Shown piece after piece: positions 50,612-60,660 of a stretch of DNA of 64,000 nucleotides. This DNA comes from Chimonanthus salicifolius (taxonomy: Eukaryota; Streptophyta; Magnoliopsida; Laurales; Calycanthaceae): assembly GCA_013350335.1 (NCBI GenBank), contig CM023541.1, forward strand, positions 39,672,739 through 39,736,738, written 5' to 3'. The stretch's first letter is position 1, and the number at the start of each line of letters is the position of its first letter. Under the pieces are notes generated by a model, which saw nothing but the letters and a program-made list of their open reading frames with translations, was not told the DNA's origin and ran no database searches. The position numbers were made by a program, and so were the translations under genes.

Positions 50612-52337
50612 AGTTAGGAATGTAGTGGACTGGAGGAATTGCACATCAGCAGAGAATCTATAACACAGGACAAATGATAGGGTAATCCTAAATGTAATTA
50701 TAATGTAACAAGAATTCTATATGAATCAAATTTATGAAGCTAATATTAAAACTCAAAATTAATAATTGCATTAAACAATATAAATTTGTTGCCAATATTC
50801 AATTTAATGTGAACAATTATGTAGCACTCCAAACCAAGTCACAACTCAAAATAGAAGGCCTTTAAAACAAAGGGGTTTAACTAAATCTACAAATAAGTAA
50901 AGTAGATCAATCATCAAAAGAAACTAATTCAGACTGTTTAGAATCAAGTTGATGTCAAAAACAAAGTGGAGGCAGCAGGGTATGAGAGTATCAGTGATGG
51001 AAAGAAGGGATTTAATGATAAAAGATGATAGGTAATCATTGTATGGTAGTTTAGGACAGGTAGAGGTGGCTGTATGAGGCTAAGGAAGGGTCCAAGAGGA
51101 CTTGTGGCTGCAGTAAGAGGGTTATAAGGGACTTAGGAAGGACTTGGGACGAGTCTGGATAGGATATGGGACGGGTCGGGACCGTAAATAAGGATTTTTC
51201 TGGGACAGATATGGGACATCAATATGATGATTCTGGGACAACAGTTCGGTTGGGTTTAAGAGGGCAGCAAAAAGAGAAGAAAGGGAAAAAGAGAGATAAA
51301 AACCTGTATCGTGGAAGATAATTCTCACATTTTCCCGTGGCTTCTTGCCTTCTCTAGTTTCTCACGAGGGTTCCTTGGCTTCTCACCATGCTTCCTGTGA
51401 TGGAGGCAAGTTTGCACAAAGCAAAAGTTGTTCTTTTCATTGATTAAGTGTCAATCCCGTATAGAGGGGTTACATCATATATATAATGATTTAAAAACAT
51501 GAAAAAGACCAAAATACCCTCAAATAAACAAATACCAAATTACCCCCAATGATTAGAAAGCCCTAATTACATGTAAAATCACTAAATTTCTCCAAACAAA
51601 ACCGACTATTGGACTAAACAAATAAATGGAAGAAAAAATACAATTATGAAGAGTTGAAAATCCTAAATCTAAATATAGAAACTTGCTGAATATGGAAACT
51701 CGTGTGGTGCTCCGCATCAATCCAATTTCGTGTGGAAGGAGCAAGCAAATTGATAATGTATTAACTGTCTCATTGGCAGAAAATCAAATTTCTTGTGGAA
51801 GGGGCAAGCAAATGTGTACTAGTATCTAGGGGCAAAACGTGGCTTAGGCCCAAGTTGTGCCAACCCAACCGGACCTGAAAATTGTGGAGCACAAGTCTGC
51901 TTGGGTTAGGGTCTGAGCCTGAATTCAAGCTCAAAATTAGGGCCTGATTTAATTTCAGGTCATGCCCCAGGCCTTGCATTCTTAGGGCTGATATTACCCA
52001 AAAGCTTGAGTTAGATCTACATCCAAGTTAAGCCCAAGGACATACGATATCTAAGACATATTTTATATTATGTATTGTATCAAATATTAAATTATGGTTA
52101 GTTAAAAATCTTAATCTCTATACATTATTAAAGCATGACTTCTCATCCTATGCTTAACCCTTGTCATTTATAAATTCTATTTTCACACTCACCTTCCCAA
52201 TCCTAAGCATGTGTCTTTCTTCTCTCCTTTCCTCTACCCTAACCATGTCAATGGATAGAAGTCAAAACATCTTTTTCCATTTTTTTTCAGATCTTTTTCA
52301 TGTGTTTAATTTATCCAATTTGTTCATCTTCTCCCAC

Positions 52338-52402
<65 letters not shown>

Positions 52403-54213
52403 CCCCTTCTCCATTTTGAGAATGTAACTATGCTTTAACACCCTCTCTGTTCTACCCAATTGTCCTTTTTTTTTTTTGTGAAAAGGACAGGAACTTTACA
52501 CCGTAGAGCATTCACTGCATCTTGTAGACCATCCATTGTTAAAACCATTGACACTAGGGCTGCAACTCGGGTCGGGTCGGGTTGGGTTTCGACCCGAGTT
52601 GATATTTATGGAACCCGACCCAACCGACCAGAATTCTCGACCCGAACTTCACAACCCGACCTGATTTGAAATCTAATCTGAATTAACTCGAATTTTGACC
52701 CGACCCGCATTTTGAACCCATTTAACCTAATTTTAGTCGAGTCGGGTTGGGCTGGCTTAACTTGTAAAATCCTCAATCCAATTTGACCCGAATTCCATGT
52801 GGGTTTTTATCTTCTCAATCCGACCTGACCTGCTGACCCAAAATTCTCGACCCGACCCGCATGATTCTCGGGTCGGGTCATGCAGGTCGGGTCAAAACCC
52901 TACCCGAGTTGCAGCCCTAATTGACACCCAAGTCCTCATTTTGGGTTGTCACATCTTCCAATTTGATTAGATGAACTTTCTTTTTGTCTCTATTTCCTTC
53001 CCATGAAAAAACTCCCTCTGATTAACTTCTTCACTACAGCCATCAGGTTTCTCAATCAAGGACGTGTTATGTACCGGAAGATTTGACATTGTTCTTTGAT
53101 CTGTTGTTCTGGTCTTTTGTTCCATACTCTAATCTTCTCTTAGTAGTGCTTAAACTTTGCATGCTTTGACCATTGAACTTGTCTGCATTCTAGCTTGCAC
53201 ACGGAGACAAATTTTCTTGCATATTCACAAGAGAGAATGGAGCTTGGAAAGAGCAAATGTTTTTTATGGAAATTGTTTTTTTTTAATCTTTTACTACGGA
53301 TTCAAATTGTTTTATTTGAAAAATTGAGGATTGATCTCTCAAAAGAGTAGTTGCATGTGAATGCTCAAATTACCAATGCTTCAAATAGCTGATTTATGGA
53401 AAAATCGAACTGTATTAGATGTGGACCATGCGGTCATACATTTCTATTAGTGGATCGATGAAGTAACTTTTTACATAATTAAGTGAGGAACCTGTAATTG
53501 GTATTTTCTACAGATTCAATCTTTGGCATCCTTCTGCAGCACAGTCCTGGGAACAGCAGTTCGTATTCCGTGTGAGGTATTGAAGCAGAGGTTACAGGCT
53601 GGTTTGTTTGACAATGTGGGAGATGCAATTGTGGGTACACTTCGTCAAGATGGTTTCAAAGGATTTTTTCGTGGGACTGGTGCTACACTTTGCCGGGAGG
53701 TTCCCTTCTATGTTGCAGGCATGGGGCTGTATGCGGAAGCCAAAAAGGTGCGGCATGCATCTTTATTACTACTTTAGCTCAGTGCACCTCCCCTATCTGG
53801 GATGATGAGCAAAAGATATGGGATATACTTTCTATTATTGATGGATGTCTTTGCTTTTGTCTGTGCTAAAGGCTACTCAGAAGGTTCTGAGGCGGGATCT
53901 GGAGCCTTGGGAGACAATTGTAGTTGGAGCGTTGTCAGGTGGTCTCGCTGCTGTCGTCACCACTCCCTTTGATGTGATGAAAACGCGGATGATGACTGCA
54001 CCTCAAGGTTTGCCAGTATCAATGTCAATGATAGCCTTCTCCATTCTCCATCAGGAGGGACCCCTTGGCCTATTCAAGGGTGCAGTGCCCAGGTTCTTCT
54101 GGATTGCACCTCTGGGAGCCATGAATTTTGCAGGCTACGAACTTGCAAGGAAGGCAATGGACAAGACTGAGCATCCAACTGGTGACCAGTTGCGTCAAAA
54201 AGAGGCTCACTAG
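31376..54213 (+). CDS. EF-hand mitochondrial-carrier-family protein, SAMTL ortholog
   Basis: Seven exons: 31376-32510, 45247-45664, 46050-46194, 47556-47671, 47747-47825, 53514-53747 and 53872-54213. All junctions are GT-AG and in phase, giving 822 residues, against 823 recalled for Arabidopsis At2g35800 (SAMTL, S-adenosylmethionine transporter-like). Residues 1-378 are a poorly conserved N-terminal region containing CANCLQFAMTWSL and LSNVERLRSTLSTVSLTELI. An EF-hand loop DRDGDGQVTLED is at 387-398, with a degenerate second hand after it. Three carrier repeats carry the signatures PVDTMK (561-566), PCEVLK (650-655) and PFDVMK (741-746). Such proteins move a small metabolite across an organelle inner membrane. 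Arabidopsis SAMTL was reported as plastid-located and calcium-binding; the substrate is inferred from its name only. Introns 1 and 5 are swollen by transposons. Confidence 0.95.
34153..40002 (-). mobile_element. Near full-length L1-type LINE with RNase H, decayed
   Basis: Antisense to the host gene. Minus-strand order: an ORF1-like remnant (about 39900-39250), ORF2 endonuclease from an ATG at 39203, reverse transcriptase, zf-RVT and RNase H to about 34310, then a 3' UTR and a poly(A) tail of ten. The duplications GATATTGGTTC (34142-34152) and GATATTAGTTC (40003-40013), one mismatch, mark the ends. With the LINE removed, copies A and B of the satellite array become adjacent. Confidence 0.92.
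34310..39203 (-). pseudogene. LINE ORF2 (endonuclease / reverse transcriptase / RNase H), broken
   Basis: The endonuclease begins MKVISCNVRGLGLRLKRR and carries GGDFNAVRF near 38790 and SDHWPILL near 38530. The reverse transcriptase has GPDGFNFKFLKSCW, YRPISLVCCVYKLLAKVLA, RQGDPLSPF and FADDTLLF (about 36440). Then come a zf-RVT segment (CTLCGIEEESVDHLLYKC) and RNase H (KFNVDGATRGKPGPAGIGG; RSANCIAYFLAKAG). Stops occur early in the endonuclease, and the frame changes at about 37650, 36535, 35050 and 34640, with a further stop near 35287. No active enzyme can be made. Confidence 0.92.
41702..43020 (-). mobile_element. Second L1-type LINE remnant, minus strand
   Basis: The minus strand at 42000-41820 encodes LEGDKALGIDGFNFSFIKAS, the N-terminal fingers of plant LINE reverse transcriptase, distinct in sequence from the large LINE. 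Bases 42050-43000 read as interrupted frames of the stretch upstream of RT. The remnant is interrupted by the plus-strand insertion at 42255-42582. Its low-coordinate end abuts the truncated satellite copy without a poly(T) tail. Confidence 0.65.
42255..42582 (+). mobile_element. 5'-truncated LINE with perfect 14-bp TSD
   Basis: It starts in a frame reading WWERNNRIFKG (the C-terminal segment of plant LINE ORF2), continues through a 3' UTR and ends in A-rich sequence (CCATTCAAAAAAAG). ATGGAAGAGTAGTG is duplicated perfectly at 42241-42254 and 42583-42596. It is nested within the minus-strand LINE remnant. Confidence 0.85.
43025..43365 (+). mobile_element. RTE-type LINE 3' fragment
   Basis: It shares with 6380-6930 the words AGAGACAACCCCAGTACGTAGAG, GGGGTAGACC...ATGTGGA and TATGGTTTATGATAGGGCCAATTGGAG, here with small differences, and ends in ATGATGATAATGG. 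It is 5'-truncated and frame-broken. Confidence 0.7.
43670..43985. repeat. Tandem duplication with poly(C) tracts
   Basis: Two copies of about 150-165 bases: AGAAATAGG, a C-rich run, TATACTAGCTATACTAAATAAAAC and CATTAATCTCTTGAA. In the first copy the C-run (43709-43740) is nearly pure; in the second it is CCCCGCCCCCCCCTGCCCCC. Pure C runs are also prone to assembly error. Confidence 0.75.
46195..47555 (+). other. SAMTL intron 3
   Basis: Intron of 1.36 kb after the first carrier signature. AT-rich; a GAA run lies at 46495-46512. No recognisable element. Confidence 0.7.
48129..49101 (-). mobile_element. Solo LTR 1, TSD CTATG
   Basis: On the minus strand it runs from TGATGCGGAGC to CTTTGTCCTGCGTCA (973 bases, TG...CA). 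The perfect 5-base duplication CTATG lies at 48124-48128 and 49102-49106. It contains a CTTATATAG-type TATA word. No internal retrotransposon region remains. Confidence 0.85.
49740..50235 (+). mobile_element. L1-type LINE fragment
   Basis: A frame from 49746 reads DKFEYKMVSWKHKFSFGG and QITLIKASLANL, the conserved segment after the reverse-transcriptase domain of plant LINEs. Stops follow. Neither end is recognisable. Confidence 0.7.
50321..50596. repeat. 138-bp tandem duplication
   Basis: Two copies begin TCTATCCTCTGTTGGGTGG (50321 and 50459) and differ at only a few positions, so the duplication is recent. A (CT)n run follows at 50590-50612. Confidence 0.9.
50661..51719 (-). mobile_element. 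Solo LTR 2, related to solo LTR 1
   Basis: On the minus strand it runs from TGATGCGGAGC to ATTTGTCCTGTGTTA (the final CA has decayed to TA). It shares ordered words with the LTR at 48129-49101 (AGGACAAA..ATAGGGTAA, CAAACCAWGTC, GCTCCGCATCA). The flanks ATCTA (50656-50660) and ATCCA (51720-51724) differ at one base. Confidence 0.8.
52341..52402. repeat. (TC)n(TA)n compound microsatellite
   Basis: About 18 TC units run directly into about 12 TA units, inside SAMTL intron 5. Confidence 0.95.
52555..52919. mobile_element. hAT-type MITE, perfect 8-bp TSD
   Basis: The ends are TAGGGCTGCAACTCGGGT and its complement ACCCGAGTTGCAGCCCTA (one base inserted near the inner edge). The duplication ATTGACAC is perfect at 52547-52554 and 52920-52927. 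The 365-base interior is full of CGGGTCGGGT / ACCCGACCCG words and encodes nothing. Confidence 0.93.
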
Positions 54214-56760
54214 TTCTTGGCAGCCTTGGTACTGCAGGTGACATACCAAGAAGTTATTTTGTTCTATAAATAACAAGCTTTGCTGCAAATGAGTGTTTTT
54301 GTCAGCAGCATTTGCTTCAAAGGCTCACTTGTCGATATCTCTCGGGTATTGGGGCAAACATTGTTGTATCTGATTTGGCTTGTTTTGACAATTGGAATTG
54401 GCAGCCTCATTTTGTATGCCAAAAGGGGGTTCCAAGCTCCTCCTTTCTAAGCTGGATGTACATAACATGCTCCAAAATTTTCTCCCGTGGAATCCTTCTT
54501 TGTAGCTCTCATGTTCATAGTTGTTCTTTTTCCTTTTTCTAAATGATATGGAAGTCCTGGCGATAGTATTCCCACTGCTTCTCACTTTGTGGCATCAGTA
54601 TTCCCATTGCTTCTCATCTTGATTTTACTTTCTTGTACCGTTTAGTCGTAGTTTGTACTTTTCATTGTGCAATTGGGTACAACTTGAGATGGGATTTTGG
54701 TAAAATGATGATGACGATGGGTGCAACTAGAGTAGGGGCTATAAATTAAACTTTGGGCTAACCATTGCCTGAGCCTTGGAAAGAGCCTGGGCTGTGAACC
54801 ACATTCACCCAATTTGGTTGAGCCTGAATTGTCTCCTATTGTTATTCCGGCTTGAGTTCGATTTTAGGCACAAATTGAAGCTTTGGTAGAGCCCAACTGC
54901 TCAATTGCAAGCCCGAAAGCACAAAAATTGTTCACTGTTTGATCAGTGATGGATTTTTTCAATGATAACATATGATCATGTCACTATAATAAATATTTTA
55001 AATTTAAATATTGAGATGAGACAGTGGAACTAAAATTTTACAAACACCTGGATCTCAACTATTTTGGACTTGTGTGGTTCATTATGAGATAGAAAGTGTG
55101 GGTTTACCCTTGGACATCGACCGGATATTGTAAAGTATCTTAAAATCAACAAGACTAAAAGTCACGAAACTATATGATATCAAACGTTTATAATTTGTAG
55201 TCATCTCACTTTAGATTTTAATATATGATTTACCAGAGATGTTCATTGATTCTAAATTTTGATTTTATGATGTTGAATGGTAAGGTCCACGGACCCATGA
55301 ATATTAGGTCCCTATGGTACAGTGTTTGAATTTGTTTTGTTTTTGTTTCTCCCTTTTACTTTAAAATAACATTATTTTTCAACAGATGGTACTCAATAGA
55401 TCAATGGGTAGCAGCACTATATTGACTCAGGCACGCAGATCCGCACGGTGGTTTTCCAGATCATCACCGATTGCAGTCCTTACAGATTAATCCCTCTCCA
55501 CTTTTTATCTCCATTTGCTGGTCCACTGTGAATCTCAGATCTGTACGATCTGAAGCGGCGACGTTCTCTGCGCTGGCTCAACTCTCCAGCGCCGGCCTCT
55601 CCTTTCTCCTCAGATCTTCTTCTCTGCTCTTCTTTATACCAGCACCCATCGCCCCAGCCATTGCCGCTGCTGCAAGACCCCCAACCTACTGCTACTCTTT
55701 CCAGATCTTGGCTTTTTTCAGATCTGCGAAGCCCTCTTCTTGCTGCTTATGCTCTGTAGCACACCGATCCGCCTTGATTCGTCTCCCCTGCACTATTTGT
55801 CATGACAGCAGGAACCATCAAAACCTCTCAGCGCTGGATGGAATTCAGGTGCCTTGCCTGCGTCGGCTGCAACGATTTTTTTGCCCTCTCTTCTGCAAGT
55901 ATTCAATGTGCAGAGACAGATTTTTCAAGTGTATGTATGACTATTAGTGATGTAATTTTTCTGATTTTACTCGATCACTCACCGTCAAAGCAGTACCATT
56001 CAGATTTTTTCTTTTTTCTTTTTAATTTTTATTTTGGAAAAACCAAGACAAGTTGACAAGACTTGGTCATTCCAATAAAGCAAATGGGTAATGTCTCAGC
56101 GTCATGTTTGATAGAATTCTTCTCTAGATTTTTATAATTTTAAATTCTGATATTTTGAATTCTAACAAATTTTGAAACTTAAAGAATTTTCAACTGTTAA
56201 AATTCTCTCTTTGGTTAATCATGGAATTAGATATTAAAATTTCAAAATTTAATTATTTTAAAAGTTTAAAATATTAGATTTATTTAAAAATACAAATCAA
56301 ACAAAATTCGTCTAACATTTCATTTAGTTAGTTAAATAATTTGCATGTGACCACTTTATTAAAATAAAATATCATGGGCAACAAAACTCTTATTACATAT
56401 CTAAATTAAAATTAACTAAAAAAACGTAATGAGCACCAAATTGAAAATTACAGAAAATTGACATTTTAATTGACACACTATCATTCCAGTATTCCACCTG
56501 GTAGCATCATTATGTAAAAAAATATAAAAAATATTTGAAAAAAAAAATAAATAACAATCATTGCAATAAGAATTATAAACTTCAGGTGTACTTTTAACTC
56601 TTCATATTTTAAAATTTCTTTTAAGCGAACTCAATATTCAAACATAATCAATTAAAGCATTACCAATATCCAACATTATTGGTATACTGAAAAATCTAAC
56701 ACCGTGCATCCAAAACAACTTAAAAATATCATTAATACAAAATGATAACTTTTGAACGTG
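54214..56760. other. SAMTL 3' flank and intergenic DNA
   Basis: Bases 54214-54700 are probably the 3' UTR. Bases 54700-54930 contain GAGCCTGGG-type words like a decayed MITE. Bases 55430-55960 are GC-richer and pyrimidine-rich with an open frame on the plus strand (55471-55947) that has no recognisable motif; it could be a transposon leader. Bases 56060-56760 are AT-rich without visible features. Confidence 0.4.
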
Positions 56761-56889
56761 TCATCCTGTTTTTCAAAAAAAATGGACAGACCCCACGGTA
56801 ATTAGCTCAAACTTGTCACCTTTGGTGGAATATGAATCACCAATTGTATCTTTGTGATCCCACTGTAAAAGAACAACCAGCAATCACTT

Positions 56890-58158
56890 GAGGTCATAGG
56901 AGAGAATCATACATCTTTTCAATCTTCAGTTGATGATCCAGAAAAAGAATTGAAAGGGTCCTCGTAATTTTGATCTTGCTTGCAAAATATTCCATATACA
57001 TCGAAGGAATTAAAGAGTCCATTATGAGTTGGATCTTGATCACCACAAATTCCGTAATCCAACTAATCACCTCTGTTGGCTTGTTGAAGTCACGACTGTA
57101 GCCAATGGTTGCTGAATCCTGCATTTGGAAAGAAGGGGTTGACAGTGACCCACATGGAAATTGATCTTCTCCATATGCTAAATCTGAATTCACAATCAAC
57201 CGTCAGATCCTCTTGTATGTATTCGCTAGCACCAAAACTGTTGTCAATGGTTGTTGAAGCCTGCTCTAAGCCACACAAGCTACCTACTTCATCTGAATTT
57301 TGCACCGGGAGAAAAGGGACTGAATGTGACCCACATGTAAATTGTTACTCTTCGAATGCCGACTAGTAGTATGAATTTAAATTCAGTAATTTCAAAATGG
57401 AGGCAGAATATGACCCATGTTGAAGCTGTTCCTCTCCAAATGATGGATGGCCATCAAAGTCTGTCACTGACTGTGTAGACTAGTCGTTAAGGTCATCATT
57501 CATCAGTTGTATTAAATCATCCACATCAATCATGAATCATCCACCTCAATCATGAAATCACTGTCTCTAGGAGATAGTCAACAATCTCTTCTCCAACTTC
57601 TAACTCCACTATATTCATGAGAGATTCCATGCTCAACACTGTTGCATCTCCTCTGAAATCATATTCACAATCAGCTCTTGAATCCTCTAGTTTGGATTCT
57701 TCAGTAACAAAACTCTCAGAATGGTGTGAAGTCATTGTAATTTCAGATGACGATGCAATGTCGCTGGTGAATCTTTCGGTTACTGTATTCAGACAGACGC
57801 TCAAGGAGATTAAGTCGCACACAAGTGTCATACAAAGCCCCTATAGCTTCATCATATGAAAACGCCGCCTCCTCTCCAGTCGAGAAGGTACCAAACCAAA
57901 GATGTTTACCTCTTGGTTGTCTAATCTAAGCGACCCACTTCCCCCAAGTGCGTTGTCTTGCTCCTCTGTATTTGCAGGACATGTTCTCAGGTCCTGCCTT
58001 CCCTTTCATACAGCCCTTTTTTTAGCCTTTGGCAAGCATCTTTCTAACTCGTTTGTCACCCATCTTCAAAAAGATTAGTCTAGTTGTTAATCTCTTTCCA
58101 CCTTGCTAGAGTTTCTGCCACAGAATTGTTTTCATTGCATTTGCTTCGTGCTCTCTTC
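56890..58158 (-). pseudogene. DREB2-type AP2/ERF transcription factor pseudogene, copy 1
   Basis: A minus-strand frame starts after an acceptor-like CAG at 58161-58159 with RKRARSKCNENNSVAETLARWKEINN. It then gives [13 protein letters not shown] and an AP2 domain (about 57970-57800): [14 protein letters not shown], a stop, IRQPRGKHLWFGTF and DEAIGALYDTCVRLNLLE. KGCMKGKxGPEN directly before AP2 is diagnostic for the DREB2 (A-2) group, which binds the DRE element in dehydration and heat responses. The TAG at 57926-57928 replaces the conserved Glu of WVAEIR. More stops precede KKGCM, and indels follow AP2. A C-terminal acidic region ends in FLDHQLKI near 56930. The first exon is not found. Confidence 0.88.
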
Positions 58159-58803
58159 CTGATAATTGATATGCATAGTTAGTATAACAATGGAAGAGGA
58201 TAGCACCAAAAGTTTCTAAAAATAGAGAGTAAAATCAATATGGAAAGCAAAAATGAAAACAAAAACCTTCTTAACCAACTTTTTTTTTATTTAGCCCTAA
58301 CTTTTATTCTCATAAGTTTATACCATCAATTTGGTTTGGAAAACCTACCAAACACAGTAGGGTTTTTTATCTTGTGTTATTCTTTTTTTGGTTTGTTTGT
58401 TTAATATTTCTCGAAGCACTAAATTTTTCGTTGGTTCCGATCCATTAAGCATAGGCTTGACAATTTTTATTCACCCAACCCTTTTTTCTAAATTCTCTAC
58501 TTGTTCTTCTTCATCACAAAACCCTAAACAAAATGCAGCAATAAAAATCTTCTTATAAAAAAAAAGACCCCAATTCTAACTGCTGAAAACCAAACAGAAG
58601 AAGAAGAAACGATGTAAATATTCTTCTTCTTCTAAGCAGAACCAAAAGAAAAAATAGATAGAAAGTCATCTCAAGTAACCAGTCCTATGTACTTGGCTGA
58701 GTCAAATCAAGCCTTATTTTGTTTTCAAACACTGCTATGTTCCCAGTTATAGAATCATTATATGGAGGTAGAACTATAGTTTCAAATAGGAACTAGTTCT
58801 CAC

Positions 58804-59633
58804 CTGCCATGTTTTGATACAACTCCTGACAAAGCATTTTATATTGCAATGTTCTCTACAGTGACATTAGACACAAGCCAAGCTATTGTCCTTCCCCAAG
58901 CCTCCTAAACTGCACAAAGAAAGAGAAAGGGTGAAAAATCAAAATCATCTCAATGTTGAAGGGTGGTATGAAACATCTCAAATCCATTGGCATGCTGATT
59001 GGCATTTTTGTTTTTCTTGGTTGTAGTCACCTGATACCATGTCCAGGTCCACGGTTAATGTGATGAACATGAATGTTAGAGCAACCCGTTTGAATTGATA
59101 GACAATCATCCCCTGTAAACACATTAATAAACAACTGAGAAATGATTGGATTAAACTAATATGCTGATGCCATCGCATTTGCAGAATAAACTAATTCTTG
59201 CTTTGAGGACTGGTTAGTTGATTATAGTGTGTCTAATCATCAGTGGAACATGTTAGTAGAATATTAGGTTGTCAGTTGTTACCCCTATTTGATTGTCTGA
59301 AGGATCTAATTCAATGTGGATCCTTTTGATCCAATAGACAACAGATTGGATTGAGATACATGCATTTTGGATCAGTTCTGATCCAGGACTACCCTATTTG
59401 AACATCACTCACGGTTGCACATGTTAGCTTATCCTCCCGTGAAAGTTTATGACACTCGATGCATTTACCATGTGCCCATTTGGATGCATGGAAAGGACTT
59501 CCATTTCCATGCATCCAAATAGAACCTTAGCTATTATAAAGTGTATCTCTCCTGACCATAGTTGACCAATATCACCATCTGCATTATTAATCTTGAATTT
59601 AGAATTAGTGGTATCTGGTTTAATTATCCAAAG

Positions 59634-59679
<46 letters not shown>

Positions 59680-60660
59680 AGAAGAAGAAGGAAGTGCTTC
59701 TTTTCTTACCACATCCAATGTTGGAATGTTGTACTTCGACGTCTTGGTTGTTCTGAAGGTGGATTCCATCTGGGTTGGGACTGTCACCCGGTGAAGAGAT
59801 GGTGTCAAATTTAAGGTGGCATTGAGGACTGTTTATTATTTCAACATCGCGAACTGTTACATTATAACAGGCATAGAATTTCAATGCCTGAAAAGAAACA
59901 CTAAAAAAACTTAAAAAGGTCACAAATTCAGAGCAATGATGCAGTAATTTTGACAGTATAAATTGCGACAATGTTTAGAAGTTGCATAAAAAATAATGAT
60001 TACCAAAACCCACCCATTTTCACTCTCAAGCCTAAAGTCAACAAGAAAAATATGGCTCAAAAAAAAAAAAATTCAACAAGAAATCCAGATGAAACTACTA
60101 ACAAAAAATGCCTAATCTTTCCAGCACATATTTTTCTTTTACCTTTTATAGTTTCCCTGCAAAAGTAATTTATTTCCACGAACTTGCTCTTTTACTAGAA
60201 GCCAATGGGTAGAAACTCTAAAGACATAATGCTAAAGTTGTACTGACAGAAGTTCTATTTGTTTAACTAATTTTTTTGAAGGTTTTAGGCATCTAAGTAG
60301 AAATAAGTTGGGTTTTGGGTTGCTCTTCCACCACGGCCCCCTATAAGATATAGAAAGGAAGAGGTACTCACATTTGGTTTTATTTTTGGTATATGTCTGC
60401 TCCTTTTCTGCAAAATATTTTGAATTCAAGTTTAGATACCTCATAAGAAATTAAAGACTCGGCTTAAGTGGATACATACATTTGCACGCATTTAAAACTT
60501 GTATGCATATATCCATGCATGCATGTCAAAACTGACCTGAATGAAGTAATGGGTTTGGGAGAGACCCCACCAAGAAGAATCTTGGCCATCAATGGTACCA
60601 GTTCCTTTGACGGTGAAGTCATGCAGCCATTTGAAGTTAATCCATTGGAGCAGGTTGGAC
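58804..60660 (-). pseudogene. Polygalacturonase (GH28) pseudogene
   Basis: Four exons remain on the minus strand. About 60660-60537: LLQWINFKWLHDFTVKGTGT, then DGQDSSWW. 59887-59710: ALKFYACYNVTVRDVEIINS, then SPNPDGIHLQN. 59112-59031: GDDCLSIQTGCSNIHVHHIN, then GPGHGI. 58909-58804: LGGLGKDNSLACV. Splice sites still fit. GH28 enzymes hydrolyse cell-wall homogalacturonan; the catalytic GDD and the GHG motif survive. Defects: NTD is changed to NPD, an internal segment before TISSPGDS is missing, a 2-base loss follows LACV, a stop replaces the Gln in the following IQN motif, and one base is lost in the RIKTW motif. The 5' end (signal peptide) and the 3' end are absent. It lies between the inverted DREB2 copies and abuts the right one at 60655-60660. 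Confidence 0.9.
59634..59692. repeat. (GT)n(GA)n(GAA)n compound microsatellite
   Basis: About 11 GT, 12 GA and then 4 GAA units, in the intron between the second and third polygalacturonase exons. Confidence 0.95.

Larger units (their letters stand above)
47826..53513 (+). other. SAMTL intron 5 (5.7 kb)
   Basis: It contains two solo LTRs, a LINE fragment, a 138-bp tandem duplication, a compound microsatellite and a hAT MITE (listed). Bases 51830-51990 repeat GGGCCTGA / TTGGGTTAGGG words, like a decayed MITE. Confidence 0.8.

Noticed and set aside
52161..52427. Open frame ending in SLSLSL and YIYIYI
   Set aside because: Produced by the (TC)n(TA)n microsatellite.
55471..55947. 158-codon open frame as a gene
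   Set aside because: Low-complexity Ser/Leu/Arg composition, no motif and no supporting exon; possibly a transposon leader.
59593..59814. Open frame with poly-CV/RE repeats
   Set aside because: Produced by the (GT)n(GA)n microsatellite.
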